Below, one piece after another: positions 51,321 through 64,000 of a stretch of 64,000 nucleotides of DNA (position 1 is the stretch's first letter; each line of letters starts with the position of its first letter). The notes below the pieces were generated by a model, which had not been told where the DNA came from, did not search any database, and saw nothing but the letters and a program-made list of their open reading frames with translations. The position numbers and the translations under genes are program-made. Origin of the DNA: Serinus canaria (lineage: Eukaryota; Chordata; Aves; Passeriformes; Fringillidae); NCBI RefSeq assembly GCF_022539315.1, contig NC_066323.1:13567719-13631718 (forward strand). Direction: 5' to 3'.

Positions 51321-54300
51321 ACATTGATGAGGACTCTGCATTTGTTTTTGAGATTTGCAATACAAATGCATGGTTAGTATAACAGAACTTTTGAATTATG
51401 AATCAATACAAATTTTATCCCAGTACAAAACTAGCAATGTCTCTGTCAGGTTGTTAGCCTTATTGTCTGAAAGGACCTGTCTGTCCTTATGGCATTGCTG
51501 ACTAATATTTGTATTCACATTATGGGTAATCCAGGCTCTTTCACAGCCATTGCTCCTGACCTCTCCTGTGCCAAAACTCAGAATTATCTGACCTTTAATT
51601 CATGGTGCTCTAGTTGGAGTGCTTGCCCATTCTGTCTGCAAGAAGGGAAAGTGCTTGTAGGCCCTCACTGTCTGCCCATAGTTCTTCCACTATTGCTAAA
51701 AGGATGGACAACTCCCACAATTTATGGTAAGGAAATCTGTATGGCTCATCTTTTTTGAGAAGAAAATAAAATGCCTCTGTAAGGCATTCACATAAATCCT
51801 GCACAGACAGAAAAAGCCAAAACTGGAGCTAGCACTGCTCATAAGGGCAGAGCTTCCCTGGGTGGTTGCCAGTACAGAGACCCTGTGAGCACTCAGGTCT
51901 GCAAAACCATCACCACAGCAAAGACTCATCCATGAGGGTAAGCAAAGCAACTCCTAGGTAAAGTAACAAGGCAAAGGCTCCAGCTACTGCATAAAAAACC
52001 TGCCATTCTTCAAGGTCACCTTTAAGGGCTCTGGAGGGACAATGCCAAAGCCAGATAGCTCAGATCTGCCTCTCCAATCTTCACTCTGTAATCAGCAAAG
52101 ATTTATTTCCAGCTTATGTGGTCTCTGATGTTGGCACAATGAAGCACAGCAGCATCATCTGAGTGTGACTAATTCACATACCTCCACCCTAGCACCCACT
52201 TACAGCAGTGTCAGAGAGACCCTGGGGTGGGATCCAGACTGGGCATTCTGGCAAAACCCTATGGGACTAGGAATACCTTGCAGTATTTAGACAGATTTAA
52301 GCTGCCCTTGGTGCCTTGGTAGTGCTGCAGAATAATATTCAGGAACTTTAATTTACAGCTTATTGAAGTATTCAGGTGTAAATGACAAAACACAAGATAA
52401 AAAATAGGGCTCACCTGACTTCTCACAATGACTACAAGTGGAGGATGAGAGTTTCATAAATAGTCCCATATTTCCCTGTTCTGATGTTCATGGGAAAACA
52501 TGTCCAAAATGATGCCTGCAGAATCACAAGGTTTATGACATTTTAAGCCACACTGATCAGTTAAAGAACTGAAAATTTAGGAAGGCAGCCTTCTCCAGGC
52601 ACTGAGCCCCCTACTTCAATATCTGCAGTAGATCCTTTAGATACAAACAGCCTAAAGCAAAAATTATATTTAGCTTTTATTCAGAAGATATTTTTGTTAC
52701 TTCTGGCTGTAAGAGTATAGTAGAAATAAAAACATCATGTGTAGAGTTTTATTTGGCTGTTGTTTTGTAGTGGTTTTGTTTTGGCTTTTAAATGCTTAGT
52801 TGTTGTTTGTTTTTCAAATAATAGAAAAAAGTTTTAATTTCCAGGAAAGGTTTAATGCCTATTTCATTTGCTCTAATTTTCCATCTCTGCAATGCCTCAA
52901 GGCATATCTACAATCTGCAAATTGTTCTCTAAGTGTGGAATAACTTCACCAAAGGCAGCAAACTGTAATTTACATCAGTGTAACTAAGAGCTAGGTATAT
53001 CTGCTAGTTTTTAATGGCCTATCCAGCTTATTCTAAATGCTATTAAAATGACAAAGTAAAATAAACCAAAATGAAATGGAGAATTCCTCTGTCTCCATCT
53101 GCACATTACAAGCAGATATTCCATAAAATATATTTATCAGCACTGTGACCAGCTATAAAACGTCGTCAGTGTGGAATGTTTATGTACTGCAGCATAGTAA
53201 AATTGTCCCCTGTTATCTCTAAATCAGCTTCTGAACAGGTATTGGTGCTTCTTCATCTGCAGGCTTGCTCGAAGGGAAATGTCATTTATGATGTCTGGAA
53301 TATCATTTTTGCTATGAAGGATGTCACAGCTGAATTGCAACTTCTCATAAAGGTAAAAATTGCTGGATTTGGTGTTAATAAATCTTAGAGACAGATCACA
53401 GCATTATTTACCTTTTTCTTTTTTTAAAAAAATGGTTAAATTTAAAGTGAACAACTCAAGACCTGTAAACTTCATTTTGATTAATATAGTGTGTCATCTG
53501 CATAGTGCAGCTAAAGGAATTCATGCTGTTACCTCATCAGATCTCATAAACAAGAGAGAGCCAGGACCTGTCACCATCAGTGTGTCCTCACCACACAGCC
53601 TGTGTGACTGTCAACTACATCCAAACATCTGAATTAACTAAGGCAAAATGCAAGGAAAAAGCAAAACCATAACCTAGGTCATTGTCTCATCCTAATTTCC
53701 TGACTCAATCAAAGTTTAGGATACATCCAATACTGATCAGAAGGGAAAAAATGCATTATAGGCACTCCCTCCCTCCCCAAAGCAAGAACTAAAGTATCAG
53801 AGATCAAAAAGAAACTCAACTACATAGCAAAATACTCTTTATGATCCTGAACTGGTTTTTGGCAGCGCTGTGTTTTCTCTGGCATTCTCCACACTCTCAT
53901 TGGGAAAACTAAAATTCAGCAGTAAAGAAAGCAATCTGTGTCATACAGTTGCATAAACACCAGCTCCACAAAACTAACAAGTTAAAATGCTCTTGAATGC
54001 CACATTGACAATGGAAGAAACTTCCAGTAGCAGATCCAGATGCAAGCTGACTCCTCAGTTTTCACAGTACATTGAGCCCTAGAGACTTTGCATCAATAAT
54101 TCTTTGGGAAACAAGAGCCAAGTTTTTAATTGAATAAAAATTTTCTCTACAATTGCTAGTTCAAAATGATACAAAATGAAAACAAATATTTTATCTGTCA
54201 TAACTATATCAAAACAGAACCTCAATTCTTCAAATTCTTTCACTCTTGCCTTTTTAAGTCTTTTAATGCTTTTAAGTACTAATTTTCAGTCTTAGTAACC

Positions 54301-54792
54301 TTCCCTTCCCTCCCTGCTACTATTCTGTGATGAACAAGATCTTGTTATTCTTTCTTCCTCAGAGCCCCATGGATAGGAATTCTTCTAACCTATATAATCT
54401 CCAGTATTTTTCCAGTGTGGTATAATAAAGCTACCTTCTCTTTCTATAGGCATAACAAAGTTCTAACAGAGAATTATTCTGTGCTAGTAGTAGGAAGATC
54501 CAGACACCTTTGATTTAAAGTGAAAGGTGGCATTTCAGAATTAATATCTTCCTTGAAAATTAAGTTTACCGTTGACACTGCATCCATTTATTTCTGTGTA
54601 GGGTTTTTTGTTTGTTTGTTTGATCATAAAGTAATTTAAATTACAAAAAAAATTGTATCCATAATTGAAATAATTTTAAAAACAAAAATGTCAGAATTAG
54701 TCACATCAGCTTTCCCTTTTCTCTCCCAAAGCTTTGTTATGAACATATAAACACTCCAATGCCTTGCATCACAGTTGCAGAAGACAAGAGTT

Positions 54793-54825
54793 GCTCGTCC
54801 TCCTATTTTAGCTAGGAGGACAAGC
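54793..54825. repeat. Hairpin, 13-bp stem with one mismatch
   Basis: GCTCGTCCTCCTA at 54793-54805 pairs with 54813-54825 with one C/A mismatch, across the seven-base loop TTTTAGC. The inner nine base pairs are perfect and GC-containing, so this is the most stable small stem I noticed. It is too short for a typical microRNA precursor unless pairing extends through bulges. Confidence 0.8.
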
Positions 54826-55389
54826 TCTGACACAAAACTGCATAAACTAAGAGTAGCAGGGTTAGTAGGTATAGAAAATGTAAGGTTTTTAAGGATGATA
54901 AACTAAGACAAAGCCATGAATTTTCAAAACCTTTCATCACCTTTATTGCCTTAGGTAAGAGCAGGTACACGACCTCTACTGCTCCCATTATAGACTTGAG
55001 GCACAGTCCTGGGGTAAGAGCAATAGTTTAAAAAAATGAGCCTCTAGCACTATCAAAAAAACAAACCCAAAACAAACTACTTAACCCCCCCCAAAAAAAT
55101 CCCAATCAAACAAACAAAATATTCAGGGTATAGATACAAAAGACATGTACTTCAGAGAAACCATAATTACATTATTTTTGCAAATTTTATTTGACTGGCC
55201 AAGTGGAAAGATATCTTTTCTAGCTGAACAGAGCTCTTTTTACTCCACTTTAAAGAAATTGCTTCATTTCTTTTTCAGTCTCACAAAGTAATCAGAAGGC
55301 ACCAGCCTAGTGTTTTTTACTAAATTAAGATGGTTTCCCACTTTTTTAGCACAGGAAATAGCATTTCTGTGCTCTGAACACTTCTCCAG

Positions 55390-55760
55390 GACAAAGGCAA
55401 TAATATTCCTCTCCCTCCTCCAGCAGGGCTCCTGGAGGCCCATTCCCACCAAGAGGCTGCTCCTCCTGCCTCCCAGGGGCTCTGAGGGATGAAGATGTCC
55501 CTGCTAAAGCAGCACTTGTTCCACAGGGGCACAAGGGAAAGCCTGGCAGGTTCCCTGTCAGGTTGCACAGTGTTCCCCATGCCTTTCCTTCTCTCCTGAT
55601 TAAAGTTTTATGTGACCTTTTCACAGCAAACACCACTCACTGCACCCAAGCAGGCAGAAATAACCAGCTGGTGTTTCGAGCCATGATCTTCTCCCCAGAG
55701 CCTGCCCTGGAGCACTCCCAGGTCTGCAGCAGCATTTCAAGCACCAGGATATTACCAAGG
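55390..55760. other. GC-rich, CpG-poor patch
   Basis: A GC-rich block with about one CpG (near 55677). Open frames overlap on both strands, including two minus-strand frames of 86 and 96 codons (55320-55580, 55346-55636) in different phases. No domain recognised. Confidence 0.55.
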
Positions 55761-58700
55761 GAAGTGTGGGCACCATTTTTTCCCCTTCACTGTTCTAGTT
55801 CTCCTAAGTTTTCATATCATTCTGCTTTCTCTGGTCACTTGGATTTTTTAAGTGCTAAATGAATTATTCTTGGCCTTCAGGAAATTCCCTGGGAAAGTCC
55901 CAGGCAGATTCCCTCAAAGGTCTCTTGGCTGAACAAATGAAGCCAGAACAGTTTAAAGTGTCACCAAGTTAACTGTACCAGATGTGCCACAACACAAAAT
56001 GAGCATTGCAAGGTTGCACTAACCAATTAGACAGTTAGTACAAATTTTTAAAAATATATCTTCCTCTGGCTTCAGAGGTATATTCTCTTCTTTAACTAAT
56101 GAATGGACTGTCATAATTGCCTATTTTATAGCAAAGGAATTATTTTAATTTAGTAGCTATTCAGAGGTAGACTGGTGACTAATTTCTAGCTTGAATGTGG
56201 TCCATTATTAATAAACTAATTAAAGTTAAGATACAAATGCTAATTTTAAGAACAGGAAGAATTACATAGGGAGGAGGAGAGCTGAATGCTGGTCAAAATG
56301 CTCAAGTAAATGTAGCAGACTGAAAGCAATTATGTTGTCAAGGTCTGTCATAAGTGTTTGTAGTGGAAAAACTACTTGGTTTCTTATTTTCTTTTGGAAA
56401 AGTCTCATCTGTCACATTTTGTGTCTTTCTTTTCTTACAAGTAGTCATAAACTACGAGCAGTGATGCAGCTTAGACCTTCAGCACTCTCCTGTGACCTTT
56501 TCAGTCACACCATTACACTGATGAATTAATCCAGAGCACAGCAATGCAAAGGGAAGTATTAAGGCAGGCATAGAAGGTCATAAAATAATTGGCATGCAAA
56601 GTGTTACATCTATCACTTGCATTATTGAATCTGATATCAGGATTCTTCAGATCTGCAAAGCACTGAGTTACATAACTGCCTTATATCCATATACACACAA
56701 ATGACCATTGTCTGGGGGGATTTTCATTAAAAATCCCATTACCTGCAGTGCCAGTCCAATGCCAAACTGCTTTGTACTCATTCTAGCTAGAATCAAACAT
56801 CCAGACATGAGCCAGCTTCCCAAACTCCATCCACAACCAGCAACAAGGATATAATATTTCAGCAGCAACAAAGTCACTAGCAATACGTTAAAATAGATTT
56901 TAAGAGAGCTTATTTAATAAATAAAACTCTTTGTGAAGAGTGAAAATTGGCTTCCCATTTATTCCAGGCCCTAAGTAGGTCTGTTAGATCTAAGCCTTTG
57001 CTCTATCTCAGCAGCATATTCAGAGTGCCCACAATTTCTCAGGCAAAGCAGAACATGCAGATCTCTGAAGATTTCTTATGAGGTGTATCATAAGTCAGTT
57101 GCATTTACTTAACTAGCACATTTTCAGCAATGTTGAGCTTATGATCTCCATGATTAATAGCAAGATGCTTATGAAATGCAAAGAAAGGAAATTAACTGCT
57201 CTGTCCCTGAAGAATTGCTGCCTTTACCAGATAATTAACAAGTTCTGCATTTTTAGCTTATGATTAGCAGCAATCAAAAAGATGATCTTTATTATGCTGG
57301 TTTTTTTCCATCAAGACTTCTGCAGCAGATAATGAAGACAGCAAAGGAAAGAGCAGAGCAATCCAAGGAAATGAGTACATACAATGCAACAGAGCACAGC
57401 GACATCCTCATCTATTCCAGAAAGGTTTAAATACCATTATATTCTAGCTACTTTTAACTGCACACAGAACTCTAAGCAAAGACTGTACTTCCAAATCAAC
57501 CCTCCAGGAATCAATTTTCTGGCCTGTTTTATAATCCACTTAAAATCTGAATGCAACAGTTGATTGGGAGATGAGGTACAAATGGAAATGAGGTCAATAA
57601 AACAAACTCAAACATAAAGTACTGTATGAAAGATTACTATTTGGACTGTACATGTTGTGCAGCAATTCAATGCTTACATCTTTGCATTTTTCCTGTACCA
57701 AAGAACATCCTTCACTTCCAGATTTCAGCAATTCAGGTTGGTGAAGGTTAGTTCTTTTCAAAAAGCTATTGCTGCAAAATGCAGCTTGCAAAGTACAATA
57801 GGGAATAAGCTTTTGTTGTTGTTAATGTGTTTCTTGCTTCAGGGAAGACACTTAAGATTCTTAGTTCTCAAGCATTACTTAAATTGGTGACAAAAAGACA
57901 TTTTAATTGTTTTCAAGACTGGAACATAAGATTTTAGAATCTCTAAATGTGACATCTCTGTTGCTGGAGATATGCATTATTTAACCAGAACAATAGTTCT
58001 CATTAAAACTTAACTTAATTTTTCAGCTTTCTCAAAACATCTGCTACTCATGGGATCTGGTTTTGTAATTATAATAAACAAAATTTCTCTAGTGATTCTC
58101 CTTTAGTAACAAAACCAAGAGGTTTCGAGAATTTCTTAATAGCTTTGATAAACTCAACATTGTTGCAACAGAAATAATTAGTAGATATTGTTATTTTAAA
58201 TTTATTTCTTTAAAAGCTGATGCCACAGCTCTTGCCTTAGTTACCATCTTTTAAAAAAAGCTCTGGCAGTCATGTCTTTACAGAGATTTAATGAAAACAA
58301 CTTCTTTTCTAAGGTATATTTTGAAATTAATACATGACAAGTCACAAGCATAATCTGAAAGCTGAAAATGTGCCAGGGATGCAGAGGATACAGATGTCAA
58401 AGACATTGAAAGATTTGGGGCAGTTTGTAATACTTGATAGCAAAATTATTTGGAAGGGATTAAATACTTTGGAAAGAGGCAACATAAGCATTTTTTATAG
58501 GTTTTGATACTGATTTTCTGGATTAGCAGGTTTGTCAGTTTGCCAAAAACATGAAATACAAAACATAGTGACTGAGAGTCATTGTGATCCCAACATAAAA
58601 GTTTCCAGCAGACAAAAGCCAGGCCTGCCTTTTTTACCCCAAAACAGCTTTACAGCAAAAGGATGGAAGCATTTACTCGTGAGTTTTGGATAATGTTCTC

Positions 58701-60519
58701 TTTCTTTTTGCTGAGAATAAAAAGCTAAAACCAGCATCCATGCTGGGAAAAGTGTGTAAATGTTGATTCTCAACCGCACAATTTCCACTGATGGTACATG
58801 TCCCAGTTTCAATCAAAGCAACATCAAAAAAAAACCATCCAGGTGACATTTCACCTACATAGTACCTGTACAGCTTAGGTGCACTGGCTGTGGAAAGGGA
58901 CAGGAATAAGCAGATATTTCTGATAGGAAACACATCCACATGGCTACTGGCATATTCCAGGGCCTCAAGACTGAATCCTCAAGCACCACAAACCAGCTGA
59001 CAGACTCACATCTATATTGGATGGAAATTTCCTGTCATTATCTTTTAGTGAGAAACGAGTTTTGATGAAACAAGATAAAAGTGTTTTGATAAAAACCTTC
59101 AAATACAAAGCTGATTGAACTTTTCCAAATGAAAGGAGTTTTACCATATTTCCATTTCTTTTTCTTTTTGTTTCAACAGCATTTGAAACTGACTGCACAT
59201 CTTTTAATCTTCTCAAATTGATCTCCTCAATTCCTTCATCTGTACTTTTCACTGGTAACTAAGGTTCCATCTGGGTTGTAGAAGCAGATGAGGAGGGCAC
59301 AGTGGGACTGAAAGCTTCCAGCAACCAACTGCCCTGAAATGTGCCCTGGTCTCTGAACACTGAACGTAAGCAGACAAGAAACCAGCTGAAGCAATAATCA
59401 CCTTCTTTTTATTATTTCCTCCTATTATGCCTTCTATTTCCATTCTGGGTCTCACCCCCAAGCCACAAATTATTTAGATTTATTTTCTATTTCATTTTAT
59501 AGACAAACATGCTATTCAGATTCAAATATTCCATCTTCCTAAGGTGTCTTGGTAAATATCACATATGCCATACAGCAGCGTTAAACCTAATGAATAGATT
59601 ATCTACGGGCTTTTAAAGTGGATTACAAATACAAAACTATGACAAAAAGATAGCACTATCTGCACTTTACTGGTTAAAGAGGCACAGGTTTCTATTTCCA
59701 GAGCTATCTGGGCCACAGAGGGTGTATCCACATAGTCTAAATCTTAGACATACTGTAGTCACATTGAGGGATAGGGTTGGAAAAAATCATAGTTTTCATC
59801 AGCAGATTCAGGGAACAAGAATAAGATATATGTTGCCTGGGCAGCAGACATGATGAACCAAAACCCTGCAGAAAGTTTCATGTTTTGCACTGAGACTGAC
59901 ACAGAGCACTCCTAGGAGACCCTCCTGCTTGGCCTCTCTCACTCTTCCCACCAGGATCAGCCATTCCACCAGGTGAACAGAAAATAAAAAGGTTAGGTGG
60001 GCACTTTGGGTTATATTTAATCATTGCCTAGTCATTATCTCCAGTTCATCTCTTCCTTCCAGTAAAATCTCCATTAGCATAGCTCAACTGAAACCTCTCA
60101 AATCTTTAGACCCTCCCCGAGGTCTAAACAAGATGAAGCACAGCACAAAGAAATGCACAGGAGCTGCTTCTGGACCAGAAGCATCACAGTGGGAGTTGAG
60201 GCAGGGAGCCATCAAGAGCTGAGTGAGAACACCACCTTTGTTAGCCCAGTACTTTGGTACTGTCTATTTCTCTGCCTCAAGGCCTCTTGCTCCATGTGTA
60301 TTTCATAATTTGAAGATGCCCTAATCCTGCAATACTGGTCTCTAGTTTATGTGTTGAGGCAAGTGAACAAACCCTTCAAACTTGCCTGGTCTGTTAAGTG
60401 TAAATGGAGTTGCAATACATCACATTTCAAAACTTCAGTCTATTTTTTTGTTTAGTTTTGTTTTGTTTTGTTTTAGTTTTTAAGTTACATAAAAGTTTAA
60501 ATCACTTGGAAGTTAAGCC
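55761..60519. other. AT-rich unique sequence, no gene seen
   Basis: No supported gene. The segment 57090-57300 is rich in ATTA-type motifs. A GTTTT-type run at 60450-60480 is simple sequence. Open frames are up to 95 codons and unrecognised. Confidence 0.6.
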
Positions 60520-60865
60520 AGGACTTGTTCTCCTGCCCCCAAACTCAAGTCTGTTATTTCTCCAGCAACAGTCACAAATTTCCTCAGGACTCCCTAGGCA
60601 AAACTATCAGAAAGCTGATTTTGCCTGTGCAGACATGAAACCTGCTGCTGCCCTGGCAGCAGAGGCCATCAGGAGTGCAGGGACTGCCAGGGCACAGGGG
60701 AGAGAGAGCCTGTCCTCCTCTCCCAGCCTGGCCTCTCCCAGCCACTGCTGCCAGGGCTGAGAGGGGGTTTGGACACAGCTGCCCAGGATGGCCCTGGTGG
60801 GCTGAGCCCAAACCTCACCCAGAGACTGCAATGAGCTTTTTGGGAAGGCTGCCTGGAGGTTAATG
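60520..60865. other. GC-rich patch without CpG
   Basis: One of the most GC-rich blocks in the window, made of CAGGG, CCCAGC and CTGCC words, yet I find no CpG between 60620 and 60840. A small inverted repeat of eight bases per arm (CTGCTGCC) lies near 60647. Four overlapping frames on both strands are open and look compositional. Confidence 0.6.
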
Positions 60866-63800
60866 AACAACCATCTTTTCATGCAAGCCAATACATTAAA
60901 GATAAGGACTGTGTTTGTTTGTTCTTTTTTCCATTTACTGAAAGCTGAGTAGATGCTAAATTATGTTTGTACCAAATTGTTATTAGCTGTTGAAAACTAC
61001 TGCTTGGATTTTTTTCTTTAACAGCTTAAACCAATATCAAGGATAAAAACAGAATAAAAAATGGTTATGCATCCTTTCACATTCAAGTGAAGAAAATTAT
61101 TTTGCACAGCAAGTATTGAGATCAATTAAAATCCTTTACTTCAGATATAATTAACAAGCTTCACAAGCATAAAGTGATTTAATTTCCTGTATCAAACCAA
61201 ATGCTGTTTTCTGTCAGTAAATGACTATTCTCTTACAGCAATGCACATTAATAATTCATCATTGCTGTATATTCAAACAGATGGGACTCAATGAAAACTT
61301 CTAATGAAAATTGCATTAACTTACATCCAGCATGTAGAATCTTTAAAGGAATAGTATTTTCTTAAATGATAAGGTTTTTCATTGCACAATTTCCTATTTA
61401 GAGTTAAATTGTTACACTACCAAAATAAACCAGTCCTTACACTGGGTGAAAAACAAAAAGCAATCTAATACAGTTGTATAAAATAAAAACAAATAAACCC
61501 AAAGCCTAGTCCTTCAATAAATAACCACAAAATTTTATGAGTTTATGCTTACTAATATTCATCTTTGTATTTGATGTAACTTTGATGAGGTTCAATTAAT
61601 CTGGCAAGTGACGTGCACACTGCAGGATTTCACTCTCTGGGATGGGAGAGTAGAAAATGAGCACAGAAACTTCAGAGCAGCACGTGATGGAGCTCTCAGT
61701 CACCCAGCACCCCACAGTGCAGAACAAGGCTGCAAGACCAGAGTTACTGCAGCTCACTCCCTGCCACAGAGGAGAGCCTTTCTTCTGCCCACCACCTCCT
61801 CTTTTAGTTCCCCATTTCCTTTTAAGCTCTCAAAGGATAGAAATAAAATGGGGGAAGTGTGTGTGTGTGTGAGAGAGAGATTACTCCAGTTCAATAAGGC
61901 TGGAAAAGACAGTGAGAGAGAAGGAATTTGTTGTCTGAACTTAGGTATACTGAAGTCAATAGGAATTAATTGACCATAAATATTTTCATTTCAATGCTCC
62001 CTATAAAAGCAGCAGCACTACTGGCCTCTAATACTACAGTTTTAAACTTTTACTTGGGAAATCTTAGAAGACCTGCCAATGTAAACAGCAAATAAGCATA
62101 ACAATTCTACAACAAAAACCAAAACCTAAATCTGTAAAATGCCTATATCATCAATCCCTCTGTGATAAAAGCCCCCCCTTTAGTTTTACAAGGGATATTC
62201 ACCACAATGACACTACATGACATGGAACCACTTTTCTCTCCATTGCAGCTGGTACCATTTGTCCTTATTAAGCCCATTCATACAAAGAATGAATTCTGCT
62301 CTTGTTTTCTCTGTGTTTTCAGGGCTGAGGGGTTGGTGCTGCAAAGTGCTGAATTACACTGACTGCTCCAAGGACACCCACAGCTCTGAATGAATGCACA
62401 GCCACAGCCAGGATTAAAGGCAATTCCCATGTAAATGCTTGCAGCCACATTGTGATCCCTTGCTGGCAAGACAGCACACACTAAGTACATGATTAGTGCA
62501 AGTACATAAGTCAGAGAATCTTATTTATGCAGATGGGATGAAAATATCACAATAGGATCCCCTTTCTCCCTGAGCAGTCAACAGAGATACTGGTAGCAAA
62601 AATATTAATGTTTTTCTCCATTACCTAGGATACTTGAATTCAACATTTTCATTCTACATCAAGTTCTTAAACTGCAAAAATAAAAAAAACCTTAAGGTAA
62701 ATACTCTGCATTTGCAGCAGACCAAAGAGCAATTAATTCTTCACATCTCCATTACACCTTCCTTTGAAAGGGCAAGTTTTAGAACTCTAAAGGAAATTAG
62801 TTGAAATAAGCTATTTGAAACTGAGGGGAAATGAGTGAAGAAGGAATAAATAGAGCTTTTAAGGACATGGTGAAAGTGCCAGTTGATATCACACAGCATT
62901 GTCTTTAAATTAAATAACATCCACACTCAATGCCAAAAAATACCTACTTGCTGTGCTATTCTTATCACACACCATAACTAAAAAGTTTATTGTATGGCAC
63001 TATGAGAATAGATTGCCCTGAGAAATTACAAAATTATATTACAAATGCACTTTTAGAAAGCATTTTTGATACAAATTCCACAATGCCTTTCCTTTTAGAT
63101 TTTTCTACATAAATAACAGCGCATTTATTGGATTTTTGTACCATGGTGCCAGAATTCCCTAACTGCTACTCAGGAAATAAGCCTCAAAGATTTGAATATC
63201 CCATCTTAAATAAATGTTTGGTTCCTGGCTTTGAAAAATATGATACTCAATCTGTGCTTTTAAAGAAAATGCTGTAGAGAATGTGTTGACATAAGTCTTC
63301 TCAATAAATTTTTCCTCTTCTAACAAGATTACCCACGTGTACTTTTCTGACAGGGACCAGAAACAGCAAATAACTCCCTTTACATTGCTCTACCATAATG
63401 CAACCTCAGAAAGAACAATAAATTAAAAAATCTGTTGCCAAAAATTGAGTTGTTTGTTTCTTGGCTCTCCCAGATGGAAAACACTTTTGTTAAATCATTG
63501 CAAGTGAAATTAGGCAGCTCGTTACTGAAGCCTAGTCATTCATTAGCATTTTAAATTCCTGCAAAGGGACAAAATACTTGAGTATCTGACTGTCTGAATA
63601 TTAACAGATAATGTTTTCTGTTTAAATGTAAATACATAAAATCTGTACTAGAAGTTGAAGAACAGTGGGTAGAATTTCTGCTTTTTCAAAAGTTCTTAGT
63701 GCTCACAATGTTCTCTTAATTATTATCTTTCCCCTCATCCTTTTTATTATTTCCACATCATACCTCTCTGGCCCAAAACTAGATATTTTTGTTTGCATTT

Positions 63801-64000
63801 GCCATAGGTCTTGGTATTGGCTATAAATTCATATATTTTTTCCAATGTACTGATTCAAAATGGACAGTCTTAACTGAATTTGTCCTATAGAGACTCAATA
63901 CAGTAGTTCAACATTACACTACAAATATATACACAAAGTTATATGGAGAAGACAGAATTATGGATGAAGGGATCAACTCTTAATAATAAAGTATAAGAAA
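60866..64000. other. AT-rich unique sequence, no gene seen
   Basis: No supported gene. It contains a compound microsatellite at 61857-61880, and AT-rich segments with homeodomain-like motifs at 61130-61390 and 63440-63600 that could be conserved non-coding elements. The 121-codon frame at 61608-61973 runs through the microsatellite and is not convincing. Confidence 0.6.
61857..61880. repeat. Compound GT/GA microsatellite
   Basis: Seven GT units (61857-61870) run directly into five GA units (61871-61880). Confidence 0.9.

Larger units (their letters stand above)
49926..55389. other. AT-rich unique sequence, no gene seen
   Basis: No gene I can support. It holds a two-copy tandem duplication at 50874-50947, a T16 tract at 51305-51320, a hairpin at 54793-54825, a C/A-rich run at 55050-55120 and a GTTT run near 54608-54622. 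A weak exon-like segment at 53263-53352 is discussed among the findings. Confidence 0.55.

Noticed and set aside
52745..52820. TGTAGTGG and GTTTTGTTTT-type sequence resembling the start of some avian retroviral LTRs
   Set aside because: It is only a short simple-sequence resemblance, with no second terminus, polyA signal arrangement or target-site duplication visible.
60620..60865. GC-rich block considered as a CpG-island promoter
   Set aside because: It contains essentially no CpG, which is the opposite of a CpG island.

Overview
This window looks like vertebrate nuclear DNA, most probably from a bird. The sequence is AT-rich and CpG is scarce even in the GC-rich parts, as expected of a methylated vertebrate genome. 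The only interspersed repeats I can name are old, 5'-truncated CR1 (chicken repeat 1) LINE copies, with no L1, Alu or other mammalian repeat. CR1 with low overall repeat density is the avian pattern. Crocodilians and turtles also carry CR1, so 'bird' is an inference and I cannot go to species.

I find no protein-coding gene that I can support. The open reading frames are short, mostly 60-147 codons, on both strands. They have no recognisable domains, often overlap on opposite strands, and the longer ones sit either in GC-rich low-complexity patches or in AT-rich stretches that give hydrophobic-looking translations by chance. I also see no tRNA, rRNA, snRNA, CRISPR or bacterial operon structure. 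The window is best read as intergenic 'gene desert' or the inside of a large intron; the sequence alone does not decide which.

Layout: 1-16675 is unique AT-rich sequence with GC-rich, CpG-poor patches near 2.1-2.45, 3.6-3.75, 9.1-9.3 and 15.4-15.7 kb. At 16.7-16.8 and 18.85-19.67 kb lie CR1 remnants on the minus strand. A GC-rich block at 21.2-21.55 kb starts with a 23-base T tract and a minus-strand AATAAA, and ends at a 12-bp perfect hairpin. Unique sequence follows to 49.7 kb, interrupted by GC-rich patches near 30.65-30.95, 33.9-34.1, 40.8-41.1 and 42.55-43.1 kb. A third CR1 copy lies at 49.7-49.92 kb. The rest is unique sequence with patches at 55.4-55.76 and 60.5-60.87 kb and a GT/GA compound microsatellite at 61.86 kb.

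There is no gene set to assemble into a pathway. The points worth a second look are the repeated GC-rich but CpG-free patches, the block at 21.2 kb that resembles a polyadenylated transcript end or retrocopy, one weak exon-like segment at 53.26-53.35 kb, several short perfect inverted repeats, and several AT-rich stretches with homeodomain- and octamer-type motifs that could be conserved non-coding elements. None of these is established by the sequence alone.
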